NCBI GenBank assembly: GCA_039619475.1
Contig: CM077116.1
Span: forward strand, 7,426,501-7,490,500
DNA from: Icerya purchasi
Taxonomy: Eukaryota > Arthropoda > Insecta > Hemiptera > Monophlebidae
Direction of reading: 5' to 3'
DNA: 64,000 nucleotides
Of this stretch, positions 25,074-40,000 are shown piece after piece. The translations under genes and the position numbers were made by a program. Within the stretch, counting starts at the first letter, position 1; every line of letters starts with the position of its first letter. The notes below the pieces were generated by a model. It was not told where the DNA came from. It searched no databases and saw only the letters and a program-made list of their open reading frames with translations.

Positions 25074-28000
25074 TTTTTTTACTCGATCGATAAATTAAAA
25101 TGTTTTTTTTTAAAAATATTTATTATGTATATTTTTAGAAACACTATTTACTCCAGTTCAGTAAAGTTCAGTTACAAGATTCTTAATTTTGTGTTTGAAA
25201 TTATGAAGTTATTTGTTAAAAATTGAATACGCATATTTAAAAACATTTATTCATAACTTAAGGATTAGAAAATTCACATTGCTTTTTATTTTTTCCAAAC
25301 TTTTATGATACTGAAGGAATTTTAAAATTGTAAACCGGCTTTTTGGAAATAATGTATTTTATTAAACAGTTTTACAATTTTATAATGCATAAGACTTGTA
25401 AATATTTTGCTACTGTAGAATATGTTTGATATTTTGTTAGCTTCTACGTTCAAATATGTTGTTTTCAGCTCCGCTAGATTTTGAGATCTATAAAAGTTGA
25501 AGGCGTAAAAGTTTTAAATTCCTCCGGATATATGAATCTCCCTCACCGGTTTTGAAGTTAATTACTTTAAAATTCTCCTTTTTAATTTTTTGAAATATAT
25601 TATTTTGCTATTAATGGAAGAACCTTTTTTGGGCATTATAATGTTTTTTTTTAATTTCACCATGTTTTATAAGGAAGTCCAGTTTTTCGGAATTTTCTTC
25701 AAGAAGCATCATTGCATACGTTAAATATTTGTTTTGACAGTTTATAATAAATTTCTACTTTGCGGATTTTATTTTATGTTTGAATATATTTTAAGTTCTC
25801 AGGGTATTCGTGAAATTATAACTCTAAAAAAAGCGTATATTATTTTTCGTATTTTTTTAACATTCACACTAAACATGCAAGTATACTTAGAAAAATTTAT
25901 ACCTACTGATTTCGATGTTGATTGTAGATGATGATAGTGAACCAATACTCGGACATTGGTTTGAAGAAACGATACTTTCTGCCAACGAAGGTAATCCGAT
26001 ATATAATAAAGAAACGGAATCCTCCGATAGTCATGGTTATGAAAGATCAAAGGTTTTTTCCCTTATACCAGAGAAAGGATCACCAGTAGGAGTAAGTTTC
26101 ACTAGTGAATTGATTATGTGATGAATTTTTTGTTGTCTATGAATTTTCGGTATCCTATCGTTCACAGAGTAAAACTCCTAAACATAAGTACAAATGTGTT
26201 TTTCAATGCTGTATAAATAGTGTAGGCTCTTTTTGATAAATCAGGAAAAGTCAGAGAAATCTATTGAAAGTGAAGAGATTTTAAGGAGATACAGAAATAC
26301 TCAAGTGTTATACAGAACTTGAAAATATTACAAATGATTGCAAAACTCTAATATACGTATATTTACTCTGTATAGTTAATAAAACATCTCGTTTAATTTT
26401 GGTGGTAATCGAAACGATGAAACAGCAGGTTAATGTGATAACGAAATTTTATTCATTTTTTGTCGAGAAGTAAAAATTATGTTTAGCGATTTGAGATTTT
26501 GTTATCGGAATTAAATTACATTGAGGTATAATAAAAAATGTATTGCGAACTATTTCGGAAACTATATGGTTTTTTGTGCACGGCTATTATTTTCTAAGTC
26601 GGAGAAAAGGCTTAAAATATTTAAAAAACCGAGAACAGTTGGAAATTTATCTTGAAAAAGAAGAACGGCCTTTTTGTTTACATTACCAAATATGCTAAAA
26701 TAATTAACCAGGAAAATGTTTTTATTATCCCATGCTTTTATTTTCATTTATTATTTTGTATTTTGGTGTTTAATGCGCGGATCCAAATCGGAATAATCTT
26801 CATTATAAAACATGCTGAGTAACGGTAAAGGAAAAAGAAAGGTTACATATTTTAATATTAGGAAAATTATATAGTGTTATAAGCTAATGCGCTAGTTCGG
26901 ATTAATTAGTAGTCTGGTCCGAAACTTACACTATAATTTACGAAAATTAAGATCTCGAAAACGATACATTCAAGTTTACTGTATAAATATAATTTTATTT
27001 ATTTTTTGTTTTTATTAATGTATGTACAAATAAAGTTATTAAAATAAAAAATTATTCAATCAAAATGGCAAAGTAAAAAAAATGAGAATAAAAACCAAAA
27101 ACAAAAAAGAAACAACATATCAGTTCCGTTTTTTTACAACCGAATTATCAGTTTACGAAATACATCTGAATTTAATATAGAATCTTTTAACATACTGTTT
27201 GTTAAAACATAAAAATATATTAAATTATAATAAATCGAAGTATAACAAACAAATTTAAATGTATAAATTATTATACTAACTTGGAATCTTTTCGGGCACA
27301 GCCCATCATCAGTTAAAATTTATGGATAAATTCTTGGATTTATTATAATTTAATATATTTTTATACATCTGAATTTTTGAATTTTGTTGATTGGTTATTT
27401 TAAATTTATCATTTAAATTAGATACATGAAACATGAAAAACAAAAAATTAAGCATTCGTATAATTATATTTATAGGTAATTTTATACAATTTACTGTTTT
27501 ACGAGAAGTAATAAAAAATTCTAAAATTTCAATATTTTAAATGTCTGAAATCAATATTAGAAGTTTTCCCACATTTTACCGTGTGTTGATTTCCTATTAT
27601 TCTTCATTAAATTAATTGAGAAAATTTAAATAAATTAAGAAATGCAGCGAAACAAAAATAGGAATATCACACAAAATATTTTTAAGCGATATCTGTTAAT
27701 TATACTGTAGAAAAAAACCGGAACCTGGAAACTTTGGAGTAATGGGAGTGTTAAGATTATTTTTCGGCATATTCTGTAAATTTTCATTATTCGAAAAACA
27801 TTTCATTATGAACAAATATAAATTTTCTGTACAATTTAAATAATTGCATATGTAAATTTTTCTTTGTCCAGTATGTGTCAGTCGCAACAGATATATTTAC
27901 ATTTTTGAACAACCACATAGTTTCGTCGGATTTTGCCTTAGTGCAGCAAGCATTAAAAGACAGTCTTAGTGATACTTTCATAGTTGCCGTAGCGGCGGTT

Positions 28001-31000
28001 GTGCGAGACTTGGATCGAGAAGCAGGTAATGTATAATATATACAACTTTTATGAATGCACTTATAAATTTTTCATGGATGAAAGAAAATCTTTAAAAGTG
28101 ATATTTATATTTTCATTGTCAAATGAGTATGCTTAAGTAAATATGAAGAATTATTAAAATTGTTATCTAGATTTTGAGGTTTAAAAAGAGTAACTGAAGG
28201 AAGTTTTTAGTGTTGTATTTGTTACAATTGATTTTGAATTTTTTCCTTAAAACTTTTCGGATCAGTATGCTCAGGTATTAGACGATGAATGTTGCCAAGA
28301 GTGTGTATTTCGCACACTTGCGATTTAGATAGTTAAGTAGCTTAAACTTCGCAGGATTTACTCTATAGAGTGTCTGTTTATTGTTGAAGGTTATTATATT
28401 TTTTTAGTTTAATTGTAATTTATTTTCGATATGTGAAGAGATAGTGGAAGGTCTTCTGACCTGTATTCTAGCATATTTGCCAAATTCTGTGATATTTGTG
28501 TTCTGATATGTAATTAATTCAAAACCGTTTAAAAGCGAGAAGTAAATAAATAATTTTACAACGACGTATGGCTAATAAACACATGTTGAATATTTTGAAG
28601 ATAACAGTATTGGAATTTTTATTTTTAGACCTACAATTTAGATGAGATATTTTCTAAATTACAATTCAAAAAGATTCGAAAACAACTGTGTTTTTTATTA
28701 CCGTTATGAAAATAGTTTTATATTTGAACATTTTGGACGCCTTTTAACGAAAAAGTATTTATTTAATTACTTTCAGCATCCATTGCGCGCTGTGGCGATT
28801 CTGATGTGATATATTTATATAAGTGTTACTCGATCAGCTTAATGGCATTCGTTCATAATCTGCTGACACGGAATATACTGGACGAAGCGCTGCAGAATTT
28901 CTTACTGACATGTTTAGGAGTCAGTCCATTCACTGATGCTACTGCTCCGTGGCCAATGATGGTACAATGTCGATCGCTGTCGGTGCTTGCTCAGGTATTA
29001 TTAATAGTTTTCAGAAGCTAATTAATTACTGTATTTTTCGAGATCGGCAATGTTAGAACCATCGCTTGTTTCTATGTATCGTTTTATTTTTATATTACAG
29101 GTCCTGTTATCGCGGAATAATAAAGAAAGTGCCTGCGTAATTATTTGGAATCGTGTTTTACATACACTCCGAAAGCATATAATCTGTAAATCTATAACAT
29201 CAGAAGTCAGTTCTGAAGGTAAACACATATATTTTTACATTTCGTATGAAATGCTAAATGAAGATTTGCAATGTAAACTGAGAATTAATAAGTTTGCAAA
29301 TTGTTTAATAATTCTTGGATATTTTTGGGAAAAAGCAGTTGCTGAATAAAGATCAAAGTTAAATTTTATAATAGCATAAAAAGCAGAAGTAAACTTTCGG
29401 TAGACCTTGAAATAACTCGAGTTTTTGGAATCAGACATGTTTTTCGAGAAGTGTTTCGGAGAATTTAAAAATTAAATTTTTTCATTTTACGAAGTAATAC
29501 TAATCAAGAAGTGTTTCAAATTGTATTTCAGAAAACGAACTGCTCTTAAATATTAATTTAAAAACTATAATTTTCAAAGGAACCTTTTTCTATACATGCA
29601 TGCATGTACCTATACTTGTAGGCTGCAAATGTGGGAACTTCCTTTAGTGAGCTATCCTTACAGGCTTCTTCTGTTTATTTTCCATGCGCTGTTTCAGAAA
29701 TTAATTACTAATGAAATAACCATGTTGTAACATAAATGAAAAGGGTTTTTTCCCTGATTAATGGAAATTGCATATTCTCGACTGTCCAGTCAATTGTACA
29801 TTATTGTTGTTTATCTTCCGTGTTTTTGATTAGGCAGCTGTTTTAATCATCTGTTTGTGGCTTACAAATGATTATAATTAAATTTTATTGTGCGTGTAAT
29901 TTGTGGAAAATGAAACGGTCTTATGTAATTCAAAATAATTTTATTGGCTCTATGTGATTTCGTTGTAAAAAATCTTTTCATTTGTTGGAAATTATTTGAA
30001 CTCAATATTTTTGGCTATTATCTTCGAAATTTTTTTACATTGAATAATTAATTAATAATTGTTTTCGCTTTTGATAATTTAATGCTTAAAACTATTTACA
30101 GGTCTCAATATAGAACATGCACAGATTTTAATGTTCTTCTTCAATTCGCTAAGCTTTATGCAAAAGAAAACATTATTACTTACGGTCATGGAAGCTGTAA
30201 TAGAAGCTGGAAATAATATACATGAAATTGATGAAATTAGCCAATATTATTATTTAGCTAGACTGTTGCTGTTTTTTGAGTACATGGTAAAATACCTGTA
30301 CGATCCACCAGATGATATTCTTGAGCAGGTGTGTTATATGCGAATAAATCGTACAGAATATTCATAATATAATTAGTTTATTTTAATTTTTCTTCTTCTA
30401 CAAGACAAGTTTTAAGATGGAAAAAAGTATATCCGAACTAGTTGGATAGGTAAAATATGCAATTATTAAGGAAAAATTAATCGTAGACGTTATAAGATGG
30501 TGTTATAGGGATCTATATTTGTTGTAAATTCATTGGAAGTAATTTCTAAGAAAATCAATGTCGCATTAAAAAAATAGTTTCTTTATACAATATAGGGATT
30601 TAAAGCCTCTTGAATATTTAGCTAAATATGTGTCGACGGTGGCTGTGGATAACGATATGAAACTCGGAAAAAATCAAGTTCAATAGTTCGTGTGGTCGAA
30701 ATTATTAAACGTGGGCATAAATGAACTTAAAGAAATAATGTTAGAATCCTATCTATTTTGCAAAATTTCACCCCTGATATAATTCAATGCTAACCGCGAA
30801 TATCAATTTTCATCCATTACCAAATATCTACTTCTCTATGTAAATGTAGAAAGTACCATATCGCTTTTCTCTAAGATAATTTAGTAGAAATTTAAATGTG
30901 AAATTTTGACTTCTTAGGTTCAATATAATATAACGGGAACTGGTTTGCACGAGCTGGGTAACATCGATTTTATACATTCCAAAAGTAAAACTTATTCAAC

Positions 31001-34000
31001 GTGGAAGGATATAGCGTCTGATTATTGGCGTTATGGCCCAGATCCGAATGCAACCAAAAAACATCCATTTTACGATTTATCCGGTTATTCGTATAGTAAT
31101 CAAGAAACGCCAAAATTAGATGGTCTGGTAAGTATTTTTCTGATTGTGGTATCGTAAATATCAAAAGTTCGATGTTACATCATGACTAATGCTAGAGATA
31201 AATTAATATTATGATTGCATATTTAGATCTATCATTTTCTCGAGTGAATGGTTGAGCAAATAGTTTATTATGTTACTTAGTGAAACACAAGCAGTAAACG
31301 CATTTCGAACGAAAATACTTTTACTAGAATAAGTACTTTTCTTTTATTTCTCGTTTCAATTTTGGACAGTCTATTAAACATTAAAACTTTTTCCTTCCAC
31401 TACTTCATGTTCACCGTTTTTTCCTTGCATGTCGCTTTTCCTTTTTTAGTTAGTTTTTGACGTTGTTTTCTATATTTTCTTTAAAATCAAAAGGTTTTTT
31501 AAAAATCCTCTCTAAAATTTATTTCCGTGTAAAAGCAGTTTTAGTTTTTATTCATACTTTTTTAAAATTTGTTTGCGATGGTCCTAAAATGATAATAAAA
31601 GAAAAAACGTAATTAAGAAAAATTTTCTTGCTTAAAATCGAAAAAACTTATCCTAATTGAAAATAAAAACAATAAAAACTCAAGTTTGAAACTATACAGA
31701 AATATAAACGGAACGCTAGAGGTACCGTGCAGTAGGACACTTCACTTTTATTATTTATTTTTTTATTTTAGCTGCGACACTGTCTCGAGTAACCATCAGT
31801 TTGCTAGGTAAATACGTTTTAATCTTGTTTCCGTTTTTATAATACTATTGTTACACAAAAATTAAATATTTCAGGAATATATTGTTTTTTTATTCTTTGG
31901 ACCTTGCGTAACGAGAAACGAACAATAAATTTTAATATTTAAAAAAGCATAATGTGTTATTTTTTAATGAATGCTTTATTCTTATTAGGGAATAAATCAT
32001 TAATTTATTATGAATTTTGGCAGTTAGACTTTTTTTAAATTAACAAATCAGTAGTATTTATTGTTATTAAAATTTAAGAAAGTTCGGAAAAATTGATCGA
32101 GAAACTCACTGATTACTTCGGTTTATTAATTAATCTTCTTTACGTATATATTCATTTCTATGTTATTTTTCGTTTTTTGTTAATAGGCTTTAAATTTTAT
32201 GCTCAATAGTGGAAGCACCGACAGCGGAGAATGTACGTACACTAATTTATTATCGTCATTATCATTTATACTCCAAGCAATTGATTGGTGCAAATTAATT
32301 CAATTCAAACAAATAAATTACGAAACATTATGCGCCATACGATATTGTGTTTCTATAGGCTGGAGGTAAGCGCAATAAATTTTTTATCGCTGTATAACTT
32401 TATGTGCCATCTTTAATATTACTTTTACGTATAACCTGACCTGTTATTTTGCAAAATGAGTTATTTGACTTTTTTAAATTGATAGCTTTTGAAGACCAAT
32501 TCCGTTAAACTTTATTAATTATTGTATATTTTTGAATTTCGTGGATTGTTGCAATTGGAATAGTGTCGAAGATTCTCCTTCCTCCTTTTTTTTTCTTTCT
32601 ATGTATGATGATATTTGTGTATTTTCATGTTTCATAAAAATTATATAATATGATAATTGCAATAGTTTTTAATAAAAATAATTTTCAGTTTTTAATGAGT
32701 TATTAATGAGCAATTTCTTTGTGTAACTTTTTTTCAGATTATTATTGCAACTACCACCTAGTGTGAACCTTTTAGATAAAATAATGGTTACACGAGGTGA
32801 ATTTATGCAGCCTTTTCCGTTAATGTTGTATGTCTCGTTTTGGGGTCCTCGTTGCAACCAGAAATTATATATCAATTGGCTAAAGGTAAAATAAAATTAG
32901 TAATTAAAAAACGTCTAATAGACAGCAGTTATTCAATTATTAAATCTCTATCTGGATAAATATCATCAGTTCATTATAATTTTTGAGAAATCGCAAGGAA
33001 TTTATATTAATTACCTGTTCAGTTGATCCGTTTGTTTAATGAACAGTTTACATCCTTTATTATTTTCGCGTGTTTTAAATTTTCAAGAATTATTTATATA
33101 TTTTTTTCTGTGGTTTTTTAAAATTAATTATATACGATTGTTGTGGAAATAAATAACCCTTTCATAAATAGGATATACTGTCAAAGCAAGGCCATGCCGT
33201 GGAATTGCGTGAAATGTTGCTACGATCTGTTTCCGATATAACAAGCGCTGTGAAGTACAATTCTACTCTAGTGAAGCGAACCATTTTAAGTGTCATGTCC
33301 GATTCAGACTCTAAAGGTATTTAAAATTTCTTGACATCTTTCAAGTATAACGAATACGATTTACCTAAGGTTTATGTAAAAATTTTACATTTCTATTTAA
33401 ACTGGCTGCTTACTGGACAGCGTTCGCACAGTGATTATTTAAAAGATTATTCTTGTTTCGCTTCTAAATGTGTAAAAATATTTAAAATTGTTCGAAGTGC
33501 CGGTAAATATTGTTTAAACTGACGATATATTTTATAATAGACCGATTTTTCCTCCTTTTATAAAAATAAAGTGGAGAAAAAAGTTAAAATAGGAATGATA
33601 AATGAAAAGCAAAATAGTAAACATATAATAAATTTCAGAGGTTAGAAATGGAGGTGAAAACGCTTGAAAGAAAGAAAAATTCAAAAAACATGATCTCTAT
33701 TGCAAGGAAGCATGCAATTAATTATTTTAAAAAAAGACAAACATTTAATTATATAATAAAGAGCAAAAAAAAAAAAAAAGTTGCAGATGATACATGCTTT
33801 GGCCGTGTCGTTTCATACGAATCTATTTTTTTTTTCGTTTTTATTTTTTCTGAAAAAGTAAATGAATTATCTCATATCTCAAACGTTGTATTTGTTGGAC
33901 AAACACCATTTAGCTATATGTTACTCGTTCATCATGCAGACAGACGTGCAATTCTCGTTTCTGATGAAACAAATACTACATATAAAAACTATTTTGATAT

Positions 34001-37000
34001 TAAATTATTTTCGAAACCTACATTTTTATAGTCTTTTATTTAACTCGCTTTGTCAGTCTGTCTATTATTCTGTCTGTCTGCGGGGAATCTTGCGAACGAT
34101 TTTTCACCTACTTCCTGATGAATTAAAAAAGTGTCCTTTTGCAGAAATGCTTGTTATAGATGGCAATACAATATTATGCAATATCTAGGCTTCCAACTTT
34201 AAAATTAGACCCTTGGGGCGCCGAAAGCTCAAAATTTTGGACATTTTTTTTTTTTTCTTTCGGGCATGTGATATATCGTTGCAAAGATCGTTATTTGTAG
34301 AGAACAAAATCACATTTTATTTCTTTAATGAAACTTTCGAAGTTTACGAAAACTTCAAAAAAGCGCAAGATCTAATATGTAGCTCCCTCCCTACGGCGCG
34401 ATTATTATAGCTAAAAGTTTTGAACAAGGTTGAAAATATGCACATGCATGTTTATTTTTTTGGTTTGGAACATCTAGGTTTTCAACTTTAAAATTAGCCC
34501 CTCGGGGCTTCGAGAGCTCGAACTTTTGAAAAAGAAATATTTTTTTTTCCCGGGCATATGATATACTGTTGGAAAAAGCGTTATTTTTCGGTAGCAAACT
34601 CGTATTTTATTTTTTTAACGAAACGTTGGAAGTTTACCAAAGTTTAAAAAAGCACAAAAAACGATGTGTAGCTCCCGCTCGTGGCTCAGCTTAACAACTA
34701 AAAATATTGAACAAGGTTAAAAAAATGCGCATCCTTGTGTATTTCTTTACTTTGGAACATTTGAGTTTCCAACTTTAAATTCGGACCCTTGGGGCGCCGA
34801 AAGCTCGAAAGTTTCAAATTTTTTTTTTTTTCGGTCGTGTGATATATTAGTGGAAAGATATTAGTCAAACATTGTGTTTCATTTGCTGAGGATTCCGTAT
34901 GTATTGTATGAAAAACAAAAGACAATATAACTGAAAGAATGCGATCCATTATTTAATAATAAAATGTAACACAAATTTCTGTAAATGTCCTATAATCAAG
35001 ATATTGAATAAAATAAAGCAAAATAAAATACAATTCTAAATTTATTGTTTTTTATTGAAATACATAGTAAAAAGTCCAGACTAAAAAATTAAAAAAAACC
35101 TTTTTAAAAATAACCTTTTATTTATGCACTAAAAAGTAAACTTTATTAGTGTGCGACTACCAGATACGCATCTTAACATTAAAATCTGAATAAATCCCTT
35201 GAAGTTCGCGTGTATGATTATAAATATAAATATTAGACTTCAAATGAATTTTGTGTTAGTACTATATAAATGGAGAAAGGGTACTGCAACAACCTGTTAT
35301 AAACTAATTAACTTTTGTAATAATGAAGTAAGTATATATTGCTTGAGTTATTATTATTATTCTTCTTTGGTAATGCAAGCATCGGCTGCTCTAACGGGTC
35401 ACTTACGCTCGGGGCCTGAAAGGGATACTAAATTGAATTTAAGAAGTTGTTAGTGATCATTATAATGGTAAAATATTGGAAATGTGAATAAAGCAGCGTC
35501 AAAAAACTAAAAAATTTAATTTGTAATTTTTTTGTTTCTACTGATATTTTATTTGTCTTTTTTAAATTTGTTGGGTTTATCATTATACAAGCGGAAGAAT
35601 GTAGTATAAGTTCTTGTACAATTCTGGAAAAAACTGAGAATTTAAAAATTATATTTGAGTGACCATCAATGTCTGAGCACATTAAATGTTCTTCGAAACT
35701 GCCATTAATTTCTAAATACCTTAAATCTAATAAATATTGCTGGTCTTATAGTTTACTTATGATTCTTTTATCATTCCGATTTTTCATTAATGGATAGGAT
35801 TAACGGTGGTTGCCCGAAACATAATTTTTTTATTATCAACTTATTTAATCTGACATTCTAACCTGGACTTCATTCTGTACTATTAAAATTTAGACATTTA
35901 GAATCTTAATGAATAAAATGTGAACCTATTTTTTGTTCATGAAGAAAGCGCAGTTATTTGTTTGCTAATCGTAAAATGTTATTTTTGTTTCCAGGAGTTT
36001 TAATAAGTAAACTTAATCTGCCGAATTATTTCAACATTATGTTTTGTGATGTAATGATAAGCAAATTTCAAGTTTTAATTGATGATACTTGGAGTAGATC
36101 CAACGATAGCGATATGAATAGGTAAGCAACATTTATTTGTTTACGCATGAAATTTAATTTTAATTTTTATTAAAACTAAGGTTTTTCGTTTCCCGTTCGC
36201 TAACTTCCAACACTCTGACTTATTATCATTGATTTTTGTAACTTAAAAATTATCTGAAAATAAAAATAAGAAGAAAGAAAAACTTGTCGAACCAAGCCCC
36301 AAAGGAGCTTCCCAACCTATTCGCTTTGATAGCCTACACACTAAAAATACTGTTCGAGTATTCTCATTTTAATTATTTCTAGCTATTGAATTATTTTACA
36401 TTTTTATTGCATTTTTATATTACGAAATAAAAACCTGACAAAAAATAAGTATCCAATATTTGACATACATATAGAGGTACTAATCTTGGTGAATGTAATA
36501 TAAACTGAAAGTATACAACAGCATTACTAACAATAAAATGTACTTCGAACGGAAGGTGTGATTATTTTAGAATTAAGAGATGGTAATTTGAACTATATTT
36601 CAGTAAAAAGACGGAAGGCTTGCTAATAAATGAATTAAAAATATTTGTCAGTCTTAAACCGATGTTACGATTCACAGTGATATTCGAACAATTGAGTAAA
36701 TATTTCAATTTGTTGTTGAAGTCGTAAGTCTCTTATTATTACATACGAACATTAACAAGAGTAGAGTATATATACAATTAATTTTCCGCAGGTTTAGGTA
36801 TGGAACAATTACTAGGAAGAGTACTGTTGGCGGTTTCTTTTTAGAACGCATAGGGCATAATAAAACGTAGGAATGTAACACTAAACTTCGATTGAAATTG
36901 TTTGAAACAGAGAAGTTGTATGTTATATTGAGATGCGTTGGAATCTTTAGTTGTGTTCTAAATAGAATTGAAGTTCAATAAATCAATTAAAAATAAGTTT

Positions 37001-40000
37001 TGTAAGAACTGAAAGGTTCAATAACATTTCACCAGTTTGCAATCCTGAACAGTGTTATTATTGATTTTACATGATTAGAAGTGGTCGACACAGAGAAATG
37101 TGTTCAATAAAATATCAAGAGGAGGAAAACCTAAAACCTTGAATACAAAAATATATAAAAATCAAATGAAATAAAAGGAATATTAATAAGTTAGATATTT
37201 CTTCAAACTAAATTATACTTAAAATGGATGAATGATTAAATCTGTAAAGTTCCTCTAAAAATCTTTTAATTAATACAAATCATTTTTTACTCGCAATTGA
37301 AATATAACATTATTAAAAATATACATTATGAATTATCTTAGGCTGTGAAAATTTGAGCTGAATTAAAAAATTGTTCTACTTATTAGCGTTATCATTATGC
37401 GGTAAATAAAATCACTACTTGATTGACGACTTTTTTTTTAAAATTTATATTCTATGTGAATACAATTATTTCCTCATTTCAAATGTAATACTATTTTGGT
37501 CTGAATTAAAATTTTATAGCTTCTTATTTACTTTACTTTATTCAGCTGTACTTACTGACAGTGCAATTTTGATAATAATATAGTAAATTAAATTTTTGTT
37601 TATAAAGAGTACACAATCGGTTAATTTTACAGTTTCTCAGAATTCTAATTCATAATTTTTATCTAAAGATTTTATAAAATAATTTATTTTTATTACATAT
37701 CATAAGTATGTTTAAAATTTTAGGACTTTTCAAAAGTCATTGCACATATTTTTTCTCTAGCCCCTGGTAATACTGACTTGTCAACGCAGCGGGAGGTTAC
37801 CGACGAAGGTACACAAAGTTACGACCAATTTGTGATCAAAATTTCAATGTAATACTTTTGATATTTCACGCGTTAGACACGTTTTATCATGTTGGCAACT
37901 ACTACACGGCTGTCCGATTGTGAAGTGCATGCAGTTATTCTATTTTTGAATGCAGAATAAGTGAGCGGTACCGAAATTTACTGCCGATTGTGTGCTTCGT
38001 ACGGAAAAGATAACATTATGAGCCAACGTACAACGTACCACTAGATTAGCCTGTTTAAAAATGGTAGAACATCCATTTGATGCGGTGAATAACGAGATGG
38101 TGGCCATTGTTTGAACTCCGGAGGAAACCGACAAACGCTCCACGATCAACGATCTACACCACCACATGGCTACCGAGTATTTGTACGCCTTGTGTAGTTA
38201 CACTTCGATGTATCCGATTCTTACCGAACTGTTAACGATGTGCAAAGCGAGTTTGCTGTCGGTACCGTGACAGGTGACAGAACACCTTGATCAACGTTTC
38301 GCGGCGGCTTAAACTTCTTATCCCAGTACTACAGGAATGGTGACGCTTTTTTAGACCGTATTGAAACGAGAGAGGAAACGTGGGTGCACTATTGGACTCC
38401 TCAAGCCAAGCCAGCTTAAATGAGTTAGAAATGAAAAGACGAGAAAACACCGTGAAAATTTCGAGAAATGCTGTCAGCAAGTAAAATTCTGGCTACTGTT
38501 TTTTGGGACCGTAAGAGCATCTTATTGATTGAGTACCTATGCAGAGCGAAACTGTCACGTCGGAAAGCTATTTCGATATTTTTATGTGCCTGCATGTACT
38601 GCAATCAAATCAAAACGACCAGGAAAATTGAGCAAGAAGGTCATTCTTGCATGACAACGTTGATCTATATACGGTTGATTTCATTCGCACTTTACTAACG
38701 GATTTCAAGTGGAAAGTGTTGGGATACCATCCATACGCTCCTGACTTAGCTCCTTCAGACTTTTATCTGTTTCTCGGAACAAAAAGATCACTGGGTGAAA
38801 GACATTTTGCATCGGTCGATGAGTTGGAAGCAGCTATCAATGCTTTCAAAATCAGGACAACGCGTTGCATTCCATTGATAGCGAAAAGCTTATCTAACGG
38901 TACAATAAATGCCTTGATGGTTTAGGCGACTATGCGGAAAAATAATTTATACCTTTGAGAATATTATACATTTTTTTCCACGTCGTTAGTCTTTTTTGTT
39001 CAGTCTAGAGGCTGTGTGCAGTGATTTTTGGAACAGCTCTCATACCATAATTCTTTTAACATAATACAACTAATTGTTTAAATAAATATCAAAATTGAGT
39101 TTATTTAATAATTATGAAATTTTCACAAAATGAAGATGTTATAGTTTGAGTAGCGATAGTAGTATTTTTCGATTTTGACTGATTTGATTCTTTTAATTTA
39201 TTTGAAAAATAAATAGCGCTTCTGACTTTGAATTTTTCGTCCAGCTGCTAATTATCTTGAGCTGGAATGAAGAAAGATCGTGTTTATTATTTCAATAAAT
39301 GTGTATATTAAACGTTAATGATTCGTATTTTTATTAATTATAGTTTGATCAATCATGTTGTGAACTTAATAGTGGATAGCTCAGATACGGATAATACTTC
39401 ATTAACAAATAAATGTATAAACGAAAATGCCGTTGATGATGTGGCTCCTTTAGTGTTACAATTGATACAGCATATCCATGCGTGCATTAGGTTTGTAATT
39501 CCGTTTAAACGTCATATTTGTATTTATCTAGGTATATTTTATACACCAATGTTTCTTCTTTTTTTTTTTTTCTTTCTTTCTTTAGACAACAATTTCGCAA
39601 GTTGGACCCATGTCAAAGTTGATTTTTATGTTTTTAGTATACTACAGTAGGATTCGAATCCATATGCTCTCGAGTAAAATACCGCTACCTAACTAACTGT
39701 GCTATAATAACTGGCTTTTTTAGTCTCACAAAAATAATATTGAAAATGTTAAAAGTTTAGAAGCAATCACTATTTCTTCATCGTCCAAAAGATAAAACGC
39801 TATAGTACTTTTTAAGTAAACCGGGAACATCGGATCAGAATATTAATTATTTTTACAAAAAGTTAATATACTGGGGAATACATAAAACAGTCAAATAGGT
39901 GGTACTGTAAAGAAACTCATCAAATTGATTCCGAAAAACATTAATACAAAGTGCTATAAACTTTACTTTTATTTTGGATGTAACCAAGTGGTGGTCAATT

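Larger units (their letters stand above)
12943..25927 (+). other. UBR4 intron 10, about 13 kb, packed with old transposons
   Basis: This is the largest intron in the window. It contains a Tc1-like relic, a mariner relic, a pogo-like MITE, an I-type LINE, a tRNA-SINE and a Jockey LINE (separate entries), plus TA microsatellites. 12960-13720, 14100-15260, 19800-21130 and 23100-24800 show nothing I can name. Human UBR4 is continuous across the exon 10/11 join, so I do not expect a missed coding exon inside. Confidence 0.85.

Noticed and set aside
33331..33522. Extra UBR4 exon after exon 19
   Set aside because: The likely acceptor (tttcaag) leads at once to a stop in phase 1, and exons 19 and 20 align contiguously with human UBR4.
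33648..34188. Overlapping open frames of 127 and 108 codons in intron 19
   Set aside because: Low-complexity start, no recognisable motif, and they run into the tandem repeat; probably chance.
37726..37770. Possible UBR4 exon with acceptor attttag and a readable [15 protein letters not shown]
   Set aside because: In the frame required by exon 21 it hits a stop (CTC TAG), and exon 21 joins exon 22 in correct phase without it.
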